Counted from the first letter of the stretch, positions 44,583-55,062 are shown. The stretch is 64,000 nt of DNA from Lysobacteraceae bacterium SCN 69-320 (GCA_001725155.1 MEFP01000019.1:310001-374000), one strand, 5' to 3'. The notes: a model not told the origin generated them from the letters alone. Translations and numbers: made by a program.

Positions 44583-47210
44583 TCAGGCCGCCGCCGGCGC
44601 GATCGGATGCTCGGCGCTTCGCCGGCTGTAGAAGAAATGCTTGATCAACTCGACCAGACCCAGGTAGGCGACGGTCACGACGATCAGGTAGCCGAAGAAC
44701 CACAGGGGCGGCGCGACGAAACCGAACCAGTGCCCGATCGGAGACAGGGGCAGCGCGACGGCGAGCGTCACGGCGACCGCAGCGAGTCCGACCAGCAGAC
44801 GATGAGGTCTGCTGAGGTAGAACCGGCGGCGCGTGCGAATGGCGAAAACGATCAGCACCTGGGTGACGAGGGACTCGACGAACCAGCCCGTCTGGAACAG
44901 CGCGTCGCCCGCTTCGAACAGCTTCAGGAGCACGTAGAACGTGAGGAAATCGAACAGAGAGCTGGCCGAACCGAAAACCAGCATGAATCGTTCGATCAAC
45001 GTCACGTTCCATCTGACCGGATGCCGGGTCGCTTCGCTGTCGACATGGTCGAACGGGAGCGCGATCTCGGAGAGGTCGTACAGCAGGTTGTTGAGCAGGA
45101 TCTGGATCGGGAGCATCGGGAGGAACGGAAGAAACAGCGCAGCGACCGACATGCTGAGCATGTTGCCGAAGTTGGAACTCGATGCCATGAGCACGTATTT
45201 CGAAACGTTCCGGACCGTCCCGCGCCCCTGCGCAACGGCCTCCCCGACCACCGCCAGATCGTGTTCGAGCAAAATCAGGTCTGCGGCCGCACGGGCAACG
45301 TCGGCAGCGCCGTCGACCGATATGCCGACGTCCGCGGCATGCAGCGCCGGAGCGTCGTTGATGCCGTCGCCCAGGAAGCCGACGACGTGGCCGCGGCGCC
45401 TGAGGGCCAGCAGCACCCGGTGTTTCTGTTGCGGATTCATGCGGCAAAACAGATTCACGCGAGGCAACTGACCCAGCAGGGCCTCCTCGGACAGCCTGTC
45501 GATCGCATCGCCGCTCAGAACGCCGGAGACCGGCACGCCGATCTGCGCAAACACATGGCGGCTCACCGCCTCGTTGTCGCCCGTGAGAACCTTGACGGTG
45601 ACGCCAGCCGCGGCCAGCGTGCGTACCGTCGTTCCCGCACTGGCTTTCGGCGGATCCAGAAACACGGCAAAGCCCACGAAAAAGAGCGCAGTCTCGTCGC
45701 CGACAGCGGCCGTATCGAGGGCCGGGCCGACATCGCGGCTGGCCACGCCGAGCGCCCGGAGTCCCTGCGCTCCGAAGGATTCCAGCGTCTGCGCGAAGGT
45801 GCGCCGCGTGGCGTCGTCCATCGGATGTTCGGCCCCCTGCGCATCGACATAGCCGGAGGACAGGCGCAACACGTCCTCGGGCGCGCCCTTGACGATCAGA
45901 CGGCGCAGCCCCTGGTGCTCGACGAGAACGGAAACGCGGCGGCGTTCGAAATCAAACGGCACTTCGTCGACCTTGGTCCAGCCCGAGACGTCGCAGGGCC
46001 GGGCGGCAAGGATGGCGTCGTCGAGAGGACTTTTCATGCCGCTTTCAAAGTGGCTGTTGAGGTACGACTCCAGGTAGACGCGATCGGTTTCGACGTTGTT
46101 GCCATCGACCGTGCGCAGGAGCTTGATGCGGCCTTCGGTCAGCGTGCCGGTCTTGTCGGTACACAGCATGTCCATCGCGCCGAGGTCGTGAATCGCCGAC
46201 AGGCGTTTGACGATGACCCGGCGCCTGGCCAGGCGCAGCGCGGAACGGGCCAGCGTCACGGTGACGATCATCGGCAACAGCTCGGGCGTCAGGCCGACCG
46301 CGAGGGCCAGCGCGAACATCAGCGACTGCAGCACCGGGCGGTGCAGGCCGATGTTGACCACCAGCACGAAGAGGACCATCAGTACGGTCATGCGGGCGAT
46401 CAGGACGCCGAAACGACGCAGACCCGTCGTGAAAGCCGTATCCGGCGCCTTCTGCGCCAGACTCGCTCCCAGCTCGCCCAGTGCAGTCGCTGCGCCCGTG
46501 AGGCCGACGACGACCGTTGCGCTGCCGCTCAGTACCGACGTTCCGGAGAAAACGGCGTTGGATGCGCCGGTCGCACCTGCGTTTTCCTCGACGCTGTCGC
46601 CGGCTTTCTTCGCCACCGGATAGGCTTCGCCGGTCAGCAATGCCTGATTGATGAAGAGATCGCGGCTCTTCACGATGCGGCAATCGGCGGGAATGAGGTC
46701 ACCTGCGGCGAGTTCGACGACGTCGCCGGGCACCAGCCGATCCACCGGCAGGGAAATGCAGGCGCCATTTCGGCGCACAGTCGAACGTACGGCCACGGAA
46801 CGGCGCAGCACCTCCACCGCCGTCTGAGCGCGAACCTCCTGGAACATGTCCAGCGACATGCTGGCGAGAACGATGCTGGCAACGATGATGAAGCTGGCCA
46901 GATCGCCGGCAGCCGCCGACAAGCCGCTGGCCACCAGCAGCACGACAACCAGCGGGTTGCGGAACCGGCGCACGAACTGCAGCACTAACGGCACCGGCTT
47001 TTCGCTGGCAGAGTCATTGGGGCCGTAGCGAGCCGCTCTTGCCTCGGCCTCGGCGTCGGTCAGCCCCTCGGCCGTCACGCCCAGGCGCACGAGCAGTTCA
47101 TCCAGTGCCAGCCGCCACAGATCATCGCGGTCCGCAAGCGGCGCAGCGACATGGCCGGCATCGCCCTGCCCGCTCCCGCCTGCTGCCGGTCTCGCCGATT
47201 CGGATGCCAT
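44583..47210 (-). CDS. mgtA: P-type Mg2+-transporting ATPase, MgtA/MgtB family (P3B)
   Basis: The protein imports Mg2+ at the expense of ATP across the inner membrane. The 875-residue chain has the N-terminal cytoplasmic cation-ATPase domain (AARYGPNDSASEKP), the actuator TGE motif in LTGEAYP, the membrane hinge AVGLTPELLPMI, the phosphorylation site DKTGTLTEG with Asp352, the nucleotide-binding KGAPE, and the hinge GDGINDAPAL. The final membrane helices carry NNLLYDLSEIALPFDHVD, typical of the MgtA/MgtB class. ATG at 47210 with GAGAGGA upstream. There is no visible PhoPQ box or Mg2+-leader, though the upstream gap is long. Divergent from dps. Confidence 0.93.
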   Translation of the reverse strand: MASESARPAAGGSGQGDAGHVAAPLADRDDLWRLALDELLVRLGVTAEGLTDAEAEARAARYGPNDSASEKPVPLVLQFVRRFRNPLVVVLLVASGLSAAAGDLASFIIVASIVLASMSLDMFQEVRAQTAVEVLRRSVAVRSTVRRNGACISLPVDRLVPGDVVELAAGDLIPADCRIVKSRDLFINQALLTGEAYPVAKKAGDSVEENAGATGASNAVFSGTSVLSGSATVVVGLTGAATALGELGASLAQKAPDTAFTTGLRRFGVLIARMTVLMVLFVLVVNIGLHRPVLQSLMFALALAVGLTPELLPMIVTVTLARSALRLARRRVIVKRLSAIHDLGAMDMLCTDKTGTLTEGRIKLLRTVDGNNVETDRVYLESYLNSHFESGMKSPLDDAILAARPCDVSGWTKVDEVPFDFERRRVSVLVEHQGLRRLIVKGAPEDVLRLSSGYVDAQGAEHPMDDATRRTFAQTLESFGAQGLRALGVASRDVGPALDTAAVGDETALFFVGFAVFLDPPKASAGTTVRTLAAAGVTVKVLTGDNEAVSRHVFAQIGVPVSGVLSGDAIDRLSEEALLGQLPRVNLFCRMNPQQKHRVLLALRRRGHVVGFLGDGINDAPALHAADVGISVDGAADVARAAADLILLEHDLAVVGEAVAQGRGTVRNVSKYVLMASSSNFGNMLSMSVAALFLPFLPMLPIQILLNNLLYDLSEIALPFDHVDSEATRHPVRWNVTLIERFMLVFGSASSLFDFLTFYVLLKLFEAGDALFQTGWFVESLVTQVLIVFAIRTRRRFYLSRPHRLLVGLAAVAVTLAVALPLSPIGHWFGFVAPPLWFFGYLIVVTVAYLGLVELIKHFFYSRRSAEHPIAPAAA

Positions 47211-47792
47211 GATTCCTCTCGCCGCACTGCGCAGCCACTCTACGCCAGCCGGTCAAGTTCGAGTGGTCGCCGCTCCGGAAAAAATGGCTGCAACGGGAAA
47301 TACGCGGCCGCCCCTGCCGGGCGGGAACCCGCCGATCGCGCGCTGAATCGGACGCCTGCCGCGTCGCTCGGGCGGTTCGGCTCGGTTCGGCCCGGGCCGT
47401 TCGAACTCGACCTTTCGGAAAAGCCATCGGAGGCCTTCTGCCGGGGCCACCGTCGGGCATCGGCTCGTCGATGTCGGTACGTTTCCGAACAGACCGCCAC
47501 ACGCGACCGGCCTACGTTCGGGAACCCGCGTCGGAATCCGGAAAGACAGGCAGTCTGAACAGGCGACGGAAACCGGCCCGGCCGGGCGCGGCGTGAATCA
47601 GCGTCGGGCGATCCTTGCCGACACCGTACGGATCGCCCCGCTACGCTTCCTCGCCGCTCCTCTCGTCAGTCGGGAAAGGAGGTAACGACGATCGGCCCCG
47701 CCTGTTGCCCGCCGTCCGAACACCTCAGGGCAACTCCTCGACCGCCCCATCGCGCGATGCCTGTGCGCATCATTCCCATGCCGGAGCACTCC
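47211..47792. other. Divergent intergenic region mgtA / dps
   Basis: These 582 bp must hold promoters for both divergent genes, but I could not place convincing sigma-70 boxes. AAAGGAGGTAA at 47677 is a perfect Shine-Dalgarno-like sequence with no start codon after it. Confidence 0.4.
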
Positions 47793-48329
47793 ATGAATAC
47801 CGTCGACATCAAGAAGAAAGAAGAGCTGCAGGAACGCCGCAACGCGCCGCTTGCGACACCGACCGGGTTGAAAGCGACCGCGGCGCGCGACATTACCGGC
47901 GCTCTGAACCTGCTGCTGGCGGACGTGTTCGCGCTGTACGTCAAGACCAAGAACTTCCACTGGCACATGAGCGGCCCGCACTTTCGCGACTACCACCGCC
48001 TGCTGGACGAGCAGGCCGGACAGCTGTTCGCGATGACCGATCCGATCGCCGAACGCATCCGCAAGGTGGGAGGAAAGGCATTGCGGTCGATCGGACAGAT
48101 CAGCCGCAACCAACGACTGGCGGACAACGATGCCGAATACGTGGACCCGTCCGACATGCTGGCCGAACTGGGCGACGACAACCGGTCGCTGTGCAGCAGC
48201 TTCTGCGCGGCGCACGAACTGTGCAGCGAGCATCGTGACATTGCCAGCGCCAGCCTGATCGAAACGTGGATCGACCAGACCGAACAGCGCGTCTGGTTCC
48301 TGTTCGAGGCGACCAGGCGCGGCAGCTGA
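47793..48329 (+). CDS. dps: Dps/ferritin-like DNA-binding protein from starved cells
   Basis: Dps forms 12-subunit cages that oxidise and store iron and protect DNA during starvation and oxidative stress. The 178-residue protein has the inter-subunit ferroxidase signature KNFHWHMSGPHFRDYHRLLD around residue 55 to 75 and a Lys-rich N-terminus (VDIKKKEELQERR) that could bind DNA. The ATG at 47793 follows CCGGAG; an in-frame ATG 12 codons upstream lacks this support. Length is normal. It lies in the stress group with an Mg2+ ATPase and a cation antiporter. No OxyR site was recognised. Confidence 0.93.
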   Translation: MNTVDIKKKEELQERRNAPLATPTGLKATAARDITGALNLLLADVFALYVKTKNFHWHMSGPHFRDYHRLLDEQAGQLFAMTDPIAERIRKVGGKALRSIGQISRNQRLADNDAEYVDPSDMLAELGDDNRSLCSSFCAAHELCSEHRDIASASLIETWIDQTEQRVWFLFEATRRGS

Positions 48330-48596
48330 TCTGCCGTCCGGGACGCCCGCTTCGCAGCGCCTGCGCGACCGTGATGTGGCGGGCCGGAACAGCAGAAGCC
48401 GGCTCGCGCCGGCGTTGCCGGACGGTTTGCTGCCCGCCGGGCTATCGAGCGCAGTGAACGAACGACGTCGCTGCGTCGACGCCGCAGTGCCGGTCACCCG
48501 TATGACCGTGACGCCGCGCGCCAGCGGCGACGTCGTGCTTCGACAGCGCCGTATCGCATGCGCTTCTGCCCGGCCTTCACCCGCGCGGCGCCTGAT

Positions 48597-48989
48597 TCAG
48601 TCATTCCCGGCTGCGGTGCGCCCGCCTTCATCGCGACGCCGCTGCAGCAGAGTCGCATAGTTCACCGCATCGGCGAGCCGGTCGTAGCGAAACTCTTCGA
48701 AGCAGAACCTGCCGTTCTCGAGAAGGATGCCCAGCGAGGCCATGCGCCGCAGATCGGTCTCCGACTCCGCGCCGAGCTCGCAGCGCACGCGGTGCGTTCC
48801 GTGCGGATCCAGCTGCTGCGGGCGCGAGCGCATGAGCCGCGCATAAGCCAGCGCGTCATCGAGCCGATCGTAGCGGTAGCCGTTGAACTCGTAGGCGCAG
48901 CCGTCGTAGCTGACCTTGTACTCGCGCATCTGGCGCTCGCGCTCGAGGCTGGGGGATTCGGCGGGCTTGCTTGACGCGATACTGCTCAT
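48597..48989 (-). CDS. Small hypothetical protein with an internal repeat
   Basis: This 130-residue protein has no signal peptide or membrane helix. It contains two copies of a short motif: YEFNGYRYDRLDDALAYARL near residue 35 and FCFEEFRYDRLADAVNYATL near residue 97, each a beta strand with an R-Y-D-R-L turn and a helix. The repeat spacing is about 62 residues. ATG at 48989 with CGGAGA upstream. I do not recognise the family. It diverges from the antiporter gene and follows dps convergently, so a role in stress is possible but not shown. Confidence 0.75.
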   Translation of the reverse strand: MSSIASSKPAESPSLERERQMREYKVSYDGCAYEFNGYRYDRLDDALAYARLMRSRPQQLDPHGTHRVRCELGAESETDLRRMASLGILLENGRFCFEEFRYDRLADAVNYATLLQRRRDEGGRTAAGND

Positions 48990-49302
48990 GACGGTCTCCG
49001 GGATCGCACGGCCGCGGCAGCGTGCCGGCGGCGACGGCGTTCGCGGTCGACCCTGCGCCGTCGACGCTCGGCCGTCTGTGCGGAAGACCACCGAAGTGCC
49101 TACGCCCGGGCCCGGCTGCGGTACGGGCTCATGTGCGACATCGCACCGACGCCGGCGGCGCATTCGCGGATGCTCCGCCCATGCGCTCCTTATTCGTTAT
49201 CGCTCGCTGCGGCGAGATGCCCGGCGCATCGCTGGCGCGCCAGGCTGCGCTGCCCGACTGCCGCGCGATTGCGCCGCTTGCGGAGGCCCGGGGGCCTGCG
49301 TC
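48990..49302. other. Divergent intergenic region small protein / antiporter
   Basis: These 313 bp separate divergent genes. They are GC-rich; ATTCGTTATCGCTCG near 49192 is the only AT-leaning patch and may be part of the antiporter promoter. Nothing firmer can be said. Confidence 0.35.
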
Positions 49303-50661
49303 ATGCCGCCAGACGCCGCGCCGATGTCGGTAGCGGAATGGTCCCTCGCCGTCGGCCTGCTGCTGGTCGCCATGGCGCTGGTCGGCACCCTGCTCGGTCG
49401 CCTGCCGCTGAGCAGCGCGATGGTCTATCTGGCACTCGGCTGGCTGCTCGGTCCGAGCGTGGCGAACGTGCTGCAGCCGGATCCGATTCTCCATGCCGTG
49501 GTGCTGGAACGGCTGGCCGAAATCGCCTTGCTGATCTCCCTGTTCGCCGTCGGCCTGCAGCTGGATCTGCCGTTGCGCAACCACCGCTGGCGGCTTCCCG
49601 TGCGCCTGGCGTTCGTGTCGATGATGGCGATGGTGGGGATGGTTGCCGCCATCGGCGTGTGGCTTCTCGATCTGCCGCTCGGTGCCGCAGTATTGCTCGG
49701 CGCCATCCTGGCGCCGACCGATCCCGTGCTCGCCGCCAGCATGCAGGCCGATCCGGCCGAGAAATCCGATCGCCTTGGATTCAGCTTGTCCGGCGAGGGC
49801 GGCCTCAACGACGGCGCCGCCTTTCCGTTCGTGATGCTGGGGCTGGGCCTGCTCGGCCTGCACGACCTGGGCGCGAACGCCATGCGCTGGTGGAGCATGG
49901 ACCTGCTGTGGGCGACGTCCGGCGGCGTGGCGATCGGCGCCGTGCTCGGCGCGGCCATGGGCTGGCTCGTCGTCTATCTGCGCACACGGCACAACGAGGC
50001 CGTGGGCCTCGACGAATTCCTGGGACTTGGCCTCATCGGCATGGCCTACGGCACCGCGCAGCTCAGCCACACATCCGGCTTTCTCGCGGTGTTCACCGCC
50101 GGCCTGGCCCTGCGCCGTGTGCGCGAGCAACCGCAGCGCAACAGCCTGCCGCTCGCCTTCACCGATGACATCGACGGCCATTCCTACACGACCCTCGCCA
50201 CCCATTCGCACCACGCGGGCGCGACGATGCGCGACTCGGTGCGCGTCTTCAACGAACAACTGGAAAAATTCGCCGAACTCACTCTGGTGCTGGTGGTCGG
50301 GGCGATGCTCGCATTCGCCAAACCAGTGCCGGCGGCCTGGTGGTTCGTCCCCCTGATGCTGCTGGTGCTGCGGCCATTGTCCGTCCTGGCGTCACTACCC
50401 GGCGAAGGACTGAATTTCAGGCGTGCCGCGCTGATCAGCTGGTTCGGCATCCGCGGCATCGGCTCGATCTACTACCTTGTGTTCGCGCTGCGCCACGGCC
50501 TGCCCGGTCCTGTCGCCGATACCCTGATCACGCTGACGCTGGCCACCGTGGCGACATCCATCATCGCCCACGGATTCACGGCGCAACCATTGCTGCAGGG
50601 TTACACGACCTGGCGCCGAGGCGCGGAAGATCCGCCGGCGACGACGTCCCCGGGCAATTGA
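49303..50661 (+). CDS. Cation/proton antiporter, Na+/H+ exchanger family (CPA)
   Basis: The 452-residue protein has about 12 membrane helices across its first 430 residues and motifs of the Na+/H+ exchanger superfamily: GWLLGPSV early, FAVGLQLDL, ILAPTDPVLAA near residue 140 and SLSGEGGLNDGAAFP near 165, with the acidic residues of the ion path (D in TDP, E and D in GEGGLND). A hydrophilic loop around residue 290 (HSYTTLATHSHH) is His-rich. I chose ATG at 49303; another in-frame ATG lies seven codons on. Converges with the Crp/Fnr gene. Probably sodium, potassium or pH homeostasis; ion specificity cannot be read. Confidence 0.88.
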   Translation: MPPDAAPMSVAEWSLAVGLLLVAMALVGTLLGRLPLSSAMVYLALGWLLGPSVANVLQPDPILHAVVLERLAEIALLISLFAVGLQLDLPLRNHRWRLPVRLAFVSMMAMVGMVAAIGVWLLDLPLGAAVLLGAILAPTDPVLAASMQADPAEKSDRLGFSLSGEGGLNDGAAFPFVMLGLGLLGLHDLGANAMRWWSMDLLWATSGGVAIGAVLGAAMGWLVVYLRTRHNEAVGLDEFLGLGLIGMAYGTAQLSHTSGFLAVFTAGLALRRVREQPQRNSLPLAFTDDIDGHSYTTLATHSHHAGATMRDSVRVFNEQLEKFAELTLVLVVGAMLAFAKPVPAAWWFVPLMLLVLRPLSVLASLPGEGLNFRRAALISWFGIRGIGSIYYLVFALRHGLPGPVADTLITLTLATVATSIIAHGFTAQPLLQGYTTWRRGAEDPPATTSPGN

Positions 50662-50725
50662 TCCGGCCATGCGGCGCATGCCGCTCCACGCCATCGCAGG
50701 CCCCTGCCGGAGGTCCGGCGCCGGG

Positions 50726-51445
50726 TCATTCGGCCGGTGAATAGGGCAGCAGCCGGTCCGTCTCCTTCTTGACGACCGCATAGCATTCGCAGCTCAGGCG
50801 TTCGAGCCCGGCCCGATCCAGCACGTTGATCACGCCGCGCTGGTATTCGATGACGCCGAGCTTCTGCAGCTTTCCGGCGGCCTCGGTGACGCCTTCGCGC
50901 CGCACGCCGAGCATATTGGCGATCAGTTCCTGCGTCATGGTCAGACGGCTCCCGTGCAGCCGGTCCAACGACAGCAGCAGCCAACGGCACAGCTGCTGGT
51001 CGATCGAATGATGGCGGTTGCACACGGCAGTCTGCGCCATCTGCGTGATCAGCGACTGCGTATAACGCAGCATCAGCTGCAGCAGTGCGCCGTGACGGTT
51101 GAATTCGTCCTTCAGCCGCCGGCCGTCGAGCCGGTAGGCCGTGCCGGCGCTCTGCACGATCGCCCGGCTCGACGTGCTCTCCCCGCCCATGAACACGGCG
51201 ACACCGATCATTCCGTCATTGCCCACGACCGAGATTTCGGCCGAGGCGCCGTTTTCCATCACATACAGCAGCGAGATGATGGAGTCCGCCGGGAAGAACA
51301 CATGGCGCAGCGTGTCGCCGGCTTCGTACAGGACCTTGCCCAATGGCAAGAGAACCGGCTCCAGGTACCCGAACAGACGCGTCTGCACCTCGGCGGGCAG
51401 CGCGGCGAGAAGACGGTTGTCTTTGGGATCCGGCGAAGGAGTCAT
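50726..51445 (-). CDS. Crp/Fnr-family transcriptional regulator
   Basis: The 239-residue protein has a cyclic-nucleotide-binding-like jelly roll (about 20 to 140; LYEAGDTLRHVFFPADSIIS and NDGMIGVAVFMGG), the connecting dimer helix and an HTH_Crp domain (about 155 to 225; TMTQELIANMLGVRREGVTE). The phosphate-binding cassette of CRP (RxA around GExx) is not conserved: the corresponding stretch is GGESTSSRAIVQSAGTAYRL. There is no Fnr-type iron-sulfur cysteine cluster. Hence the signal is unknown. ATG at 51445; no good ribosome-binding site is visible. Converges with the antiporter gene and closes the stress group. Confidence 0.88.
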   Translation of the reverse strand: MTPSPDPKDNRLLAALPAEVQTRLFGYLEPVLLPLGKVLYEAGDTLRHVFFPADSIISLLYVMENGASAEISVVGNDGMIGVAVFMGGESTSSRAIVQSAGTAYRLDGRRLKDEFNRHGALLQLMLRYTQSLITQMAQTAVCNRHHSIDQQLCRWLLLSLDRLHGSRLTMTQELIANMLGVRREGVTEAAGKLQKLGVIEYQRGVINVLDRAGLERLSCECYAVVKKETDRLLPYSPAE

Positions 51446-52449
51446 CTGGCAACCGCGGCAGAAAGAGTGGAGCCCTGGTGCATGCTCACAGGCGGCAGGA
51501 AGAGCGTTGTGAACGCTAGCAGAAAACGGCGCCACCATCAGCTCGCTGCCGGCCGCTTCGGGTGCCGGGCATGGGGACGCCTCGCTGCCGGCAGCCGGGG
51601 CGGCGGCCTGCCCGCTCCGGCCGTTCTGCCAGCCGGTCAGCCTGCCTGCCCTGTCGTTGCGCTCGTCCAAACGCGATCGACCAGGACCCACGCGACGGCG
51701 CGACGGCGGGTATCGCAAGCACGCCCAGGCCGAGGTGCGCCAGCCTGCGCCGGACCGGCGGCAGGGCCGGCGCAACGGCGGGCGACGTGAAGACGGCGGC
51801 GGCCTCGTCGATATGGCCGCCGCGCAGCGCAACCCTTGCGAACCACGAACCGGACTTCCGGCGCCGCTCTCGCCGTTTGCGGAACCTGGCCGAACAGGCC
51901 GGCGCGCTTGCACACGGTCCGCCGTGGGCACGGCGGCGCGGATGCGCTGCGCGGCCTCCGCCCCGGTATCGCGCCGGCCTCGCCGGCATGCGACGGCGCC
52001 CCCCGTCCACTGGGGAACCCCGGCGACACGTGCGTCGCCGCTTCCGGCGGATCGGCGCCGGCATGCCACGGCGTTCCGGCGACATCAGGGGCAGCCTCGG
52101 GACGGTGGCGCCAACGGGGCGCGACTTGGCCGAGGTCACTCTGGCTCACCAGCCGGGGCGTCGCGGCGCGTGTCGAGGACGAGATACGGCATTGCCGATG
52201 CGTCCGGCACGTAAACTACGCGGCCCGACGGGTCCAGCTCAGGCCGGGCAGCGCAGATGAGCTTGCGAAGCACGGGGCTCTGCGAAAGCTTCCTTTTCGC
52301 GGGGGAAACCTCAGCGTAGCCCGGGAACCAGCCCGCTCGCGATCGCCCTGTCCGGCCGGGCTGCGCCTGGGCTACGGACACGAGCGCAAAAGAGCCGCCC
52401 TTGGCGGCAGAAAAGGCAGTTGAAGGCGGAAGCTGACGCAAGCCGAAGG
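51446..52449. other. About 1 kb without a gene upstream of mutS
   Basis: Open frames here are GC-rich shadows whose translations (very Arg/Pro/Ala-heavy) look like no protein, and frames on different strands are equally open. The stretch could be an eroded gene at the right edge of the accessory block. The only clear structure is the palindromic element at 52315 to 52376. A promoter for mutS was not located. Confidence 0.5.
52315..52376. repeat. REP-like palindromic element upstream of mutS
   Basis: CGTAGCCC at 52315 pairs with GGGCTACG at 52369, and inner arms CAGCCCG and CGGGCTG extend the imperfect stem around a loop. Elements built on GTAGCCCGG are common intergenic repeats in gammaproteobacteria. 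Only one copy was noticed in this window. Confidence 0.45.
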
Positions 52450-55062
52450 ATGGAAAACACCGTGAAAACAGACGCTAGCAAGAAAGAATCCAGCAGTGGC
52501 GCGGCGCCTCCCGAACACACGCCGCTGATGCGCCAATACTTCGCGGCCAAGGCTGACCATCCCGACACGCTGCTGTTCTTCCGCATGGGCGATTTCTACG
52601 AACTGTTCTACGACGACGCACGCAAGGCGGCGCGGCTGCTCGACATCACCCTGACCCAGCGCGGCAATTCCGCCGGCCAGCCGATTCCGATGGCCGGCGT
52701 GCCGTATCACGCCGCCGAAGGCTATCTCGCGCGGCTGATCAAGCTCGGCGAGTCGGCGGCGATCTGCGAGCAGATCGGCGATCCGGCGCTCGCGAAGGGG
52801 CTGGTCGAGCGCAAGGTCGTGCGCGTGATCACGCCGGGCACCGTCACCGACGAGGCGCTGCTGGAAGAACGCCGCGACAATTTCCTGCTCTGCATCGCTG
52901 CGGGCAGGAGCGGTTATGGCCTGGCCTGGGTCGATCTGACCAGCGGCCGCTTCCTGCTCAGCGAAGCCGCCACGCCCGAAGCGCTGGCCTCCGAACTCGC
53001 GCGGCTGCAGCCGGCGGAAACGCTGGTTGCCGAGGACGTGGCCTGGCCGCGCTTCGTGACCGAGCTGCCGGGCCTGCGCAAGCGCGGTCCCTGGCATTTC
53101 GACGGCGATACGGCGACGCGCCAGTTGTGCCGCTTCTTCGGCACGCGCGATCTGTCGGGCTTCGGCTGCGAAGGCCTGCCGCTGGCCGTGGCCGCGGCCG
53201 GCGCGCTGCTCGGCTATGTCGAGGAGACGCAGAAGAGCGCACTGCCGCATCTGTCGGGCCTGGCGATCGAGAACGCGAGCGAGACCATCGCGCTGGACGC
53301 GGCGACGCGGCGCAATCTCGAACTCGACACGAATGCGGGCGGCCGCAACGAACACACCTTGCTCGGCGTGCTCGATCACAGCGTCACGCCGATGGGCGCG
53401 CGCCTGCTCAAGCGCTGGCTGCATCGGCCGCTGCGCGCGCAGGACGTCCTGCGTCATCGTTACCAGGCCATCGCGGCGCTGATCGACCAGCGCCGCGGCG
53501 AAGCATTGCGCGAGACCCTGCGCGGCATCGGCGATCTCGAACGCATTCTCGCGCGCGTCGCGCTGCGCTCGGCGCGACCACGCGATCTGTCCACCCTGCG
53601 CGACGGCCTGCTCGCCACGCCGCGGCTGCGCGAGCAACTGGCCGGCGCCGACGATCCGCTGCTGGACGGTCTGCTCGCCCAGCTCGGCGAACACGCGCAG
53701 ACCGCCGGCTACCTGGCCGCAGCGCTCGTCGACCAGCCCCCCGCGCTGCTGCGCGACGGCGGCGTGCTGCGCAGCGGCTTCGACGCCGAGCTCGACGAAT
53801 TGCGCACCCTGTCGACGAATGCCGACCAGTTCCTGCTCGATCTGGAGCAGCGCGAACGCGAAGCCAGCGGCATCGCGACCCTCAAGGTCGGCTACAACCG
53901 CGTACACGGCTATTACATCGAGATCAGCAACGCTCATTCCGAGCGCGTGCCCACGCACTACACGCGGCGTCAGACCATCAAGGGCGCCGAGCGCTACATC
54001 ACCGAGGAACTGAAGTCCTTCGAGGACAAGGTGCTGTCGGCGCGCGAGCGTTCGCTGATGCGCGAGCGCTCGCTGTACGACGGCGTGCTCGACGCCTTGA
54101 ATGCGCAACTGCACGCGCTCAAGCAGGCCGCCGCGTCCATCGCCGAACTCGACGTGCTCGCAACCCTGGCCGACCGCGCCGATGCGCTGAACTGGGTCGC
54201 GCCGCAGCTCAGCGACGAGGCCGGCATCGCGATACGCCGCGGCCGTCATCCGGTCGTCGAGCAGGTGCGCGACGATCCGTTCGAGCCCAACGACCTCATG
54301 CTCGACGACGGCCGCCGCATGCTCGTGATCACCGGTCCGAACATGGGCGGCAAGTCGACCTACATGCGCCAGGCCGCGCTGATCGTGCTGCTCGCGCATA
54401 TCGGCAGCTACGTACCGGCCGACGCCGCGACGATAGGGCCGATCGACCGCATCTTCACGCGCATCGGCGCCGGCGACGACCTGTCGCGCGGCCAGTCCAC
54501 CTTCATGGTCGAGATGGCCGAGACCGCGAACATCCTGCACAACGCGACGGCGCAGAGTCTGGTGCTCATGGACGAGGTCGGCCGCGGCACTTCGACGTAT
54601 GACGGTCTCGCGCTGGCCAAGGCCTGCGCCGTGCAGCTGGCCGAGCGCAATCGCGCGTTCACCCTGTTCGCGACGCACTATTTCGAGCTGACCGAGCTCG
54701 GTGCGCAATACGCCGGCATCGCCAACGTGCATCTGGACGCCGTCGAGTACGGCGACAGCCTCGTGTTCATGCACGCAGTCAAGGACGGACCGGCCAATCG
54801 CAGCTTCGGCCTGCAGGTTGCCGCGCTGGCCGGCCTGCCCAAGGGCGTCATCGCCAATGCCCGGCGCTATCTGAGCGCGCTGGAGCAGCAGCCGGCCGCG
54901 GCGAGCGTCGCGACGACGAGCGCGGCGCTGGACGCGCCGCAGCAGATGGGTCTGTTTGCGACGGCTTCGGCGGCCGAGCGCGCGCTGCGCGAGATCGACC
55001 CGGACGAGCTGACGCCCAAGGCCGCGCTCGAAGCCTTGTATCGGCTGCGCGCGCTGCTCTGA
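52450..55062 (+). CDS. mutS: DNA mismatch repair protein MutS
   Basis: MutS recognises mismatches and starts methyl-directed repair. The 870-residue protein has the mismatch-reading FYE motif in GDFYELF near residue 48, the connector and lever domains, the clamp ([14 protein letters not shown] near 480), and the ABC-type ATPase with Walker [10 protein letters not shown] near 632, Walker [14 protein letters not shown] near 705 and the C-terminal helix-hairpin. ATG at 52450 has AAGG upstream at short spacing; an in-frame GTG at 52462 has better spacing to GGAAAA and could be the true start. It is the first conserved gene right of the accessory block. Confidence 0.96.
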   Translation: MENTVKTDASKKESSSGAAPPEHTPLMRQYFAAKADHPDTLLFFRMGDFYELFYDDARKAARLLDITLTQRGNSAGQPIPMAGVPYHAAEGYLARLIKLGESAAICEQIGDPALAKGLVERKVVRVITPGTVTDEALLEERRDNFLLCIAAGRSGYGLAWVDLTSGRFLLSEAATPEALASELARLQPAETLVAEDVAWPRFVTELPGLRKRGPWHFDGDTATRQLCRFFGTRDLSGFGCEGLPLAVAAAGALLGYVEETQKSALPHLSGLAIENASETIALDAATRRNLELDTNAGGRNEHTLLGVLDHSVTPMGARLLKRWLHRPLRAQDVLRHRYQAIAALIDQRRGEALRETLRGIGDLERILARVALRSARPRDLSTLRDGLLATPRLREQLAGADDPLLDGLLAQLGEHAQTAGYLAAALVDQPPALLRDGGVLRSGFDAELDELRTLSTNADQFLLDLEQREREASGIATLKVGYNRVHGYYIEISNAHSERVPTHYTRRQTIKGAERYITEELKSFEDKVLSARERSLMRERSLYDGVLDALNAQLHALKQAAASIAELDVLATLADRADALNWVAPQLSDEAGIAIRRGRHPVVEQVRDDPFEPNDLMLDDGRRMLVITGPNMGGKSTYMRQAALIVLLAHIGSYVPADAATIGPIDRIFTRIGAGDDLSRGQSTFMVEMAETANILHNATAQSLVLMDEVGRGTSTYDGLALAKACAVQLAERNRAFTLFATHYFELTELGAQYAGIANVHLDAVEYGDSLVFMHAVKDGPANRSFGLQVAALAGLPKGVIANARRYLSALEQQPAAASVATTSAALDAPQQMGLFATASAAERALREIDPDELTPKAALEALYRLRALL

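Noticed and set aside
47677..47687. AAAGGAGGTAA, a perfect Shine-Dalgarno-like sequence upstream of dps
   Set aside because: No start codon follows at a useful distance, and no reading frame begins there; dps has its own GGAG.
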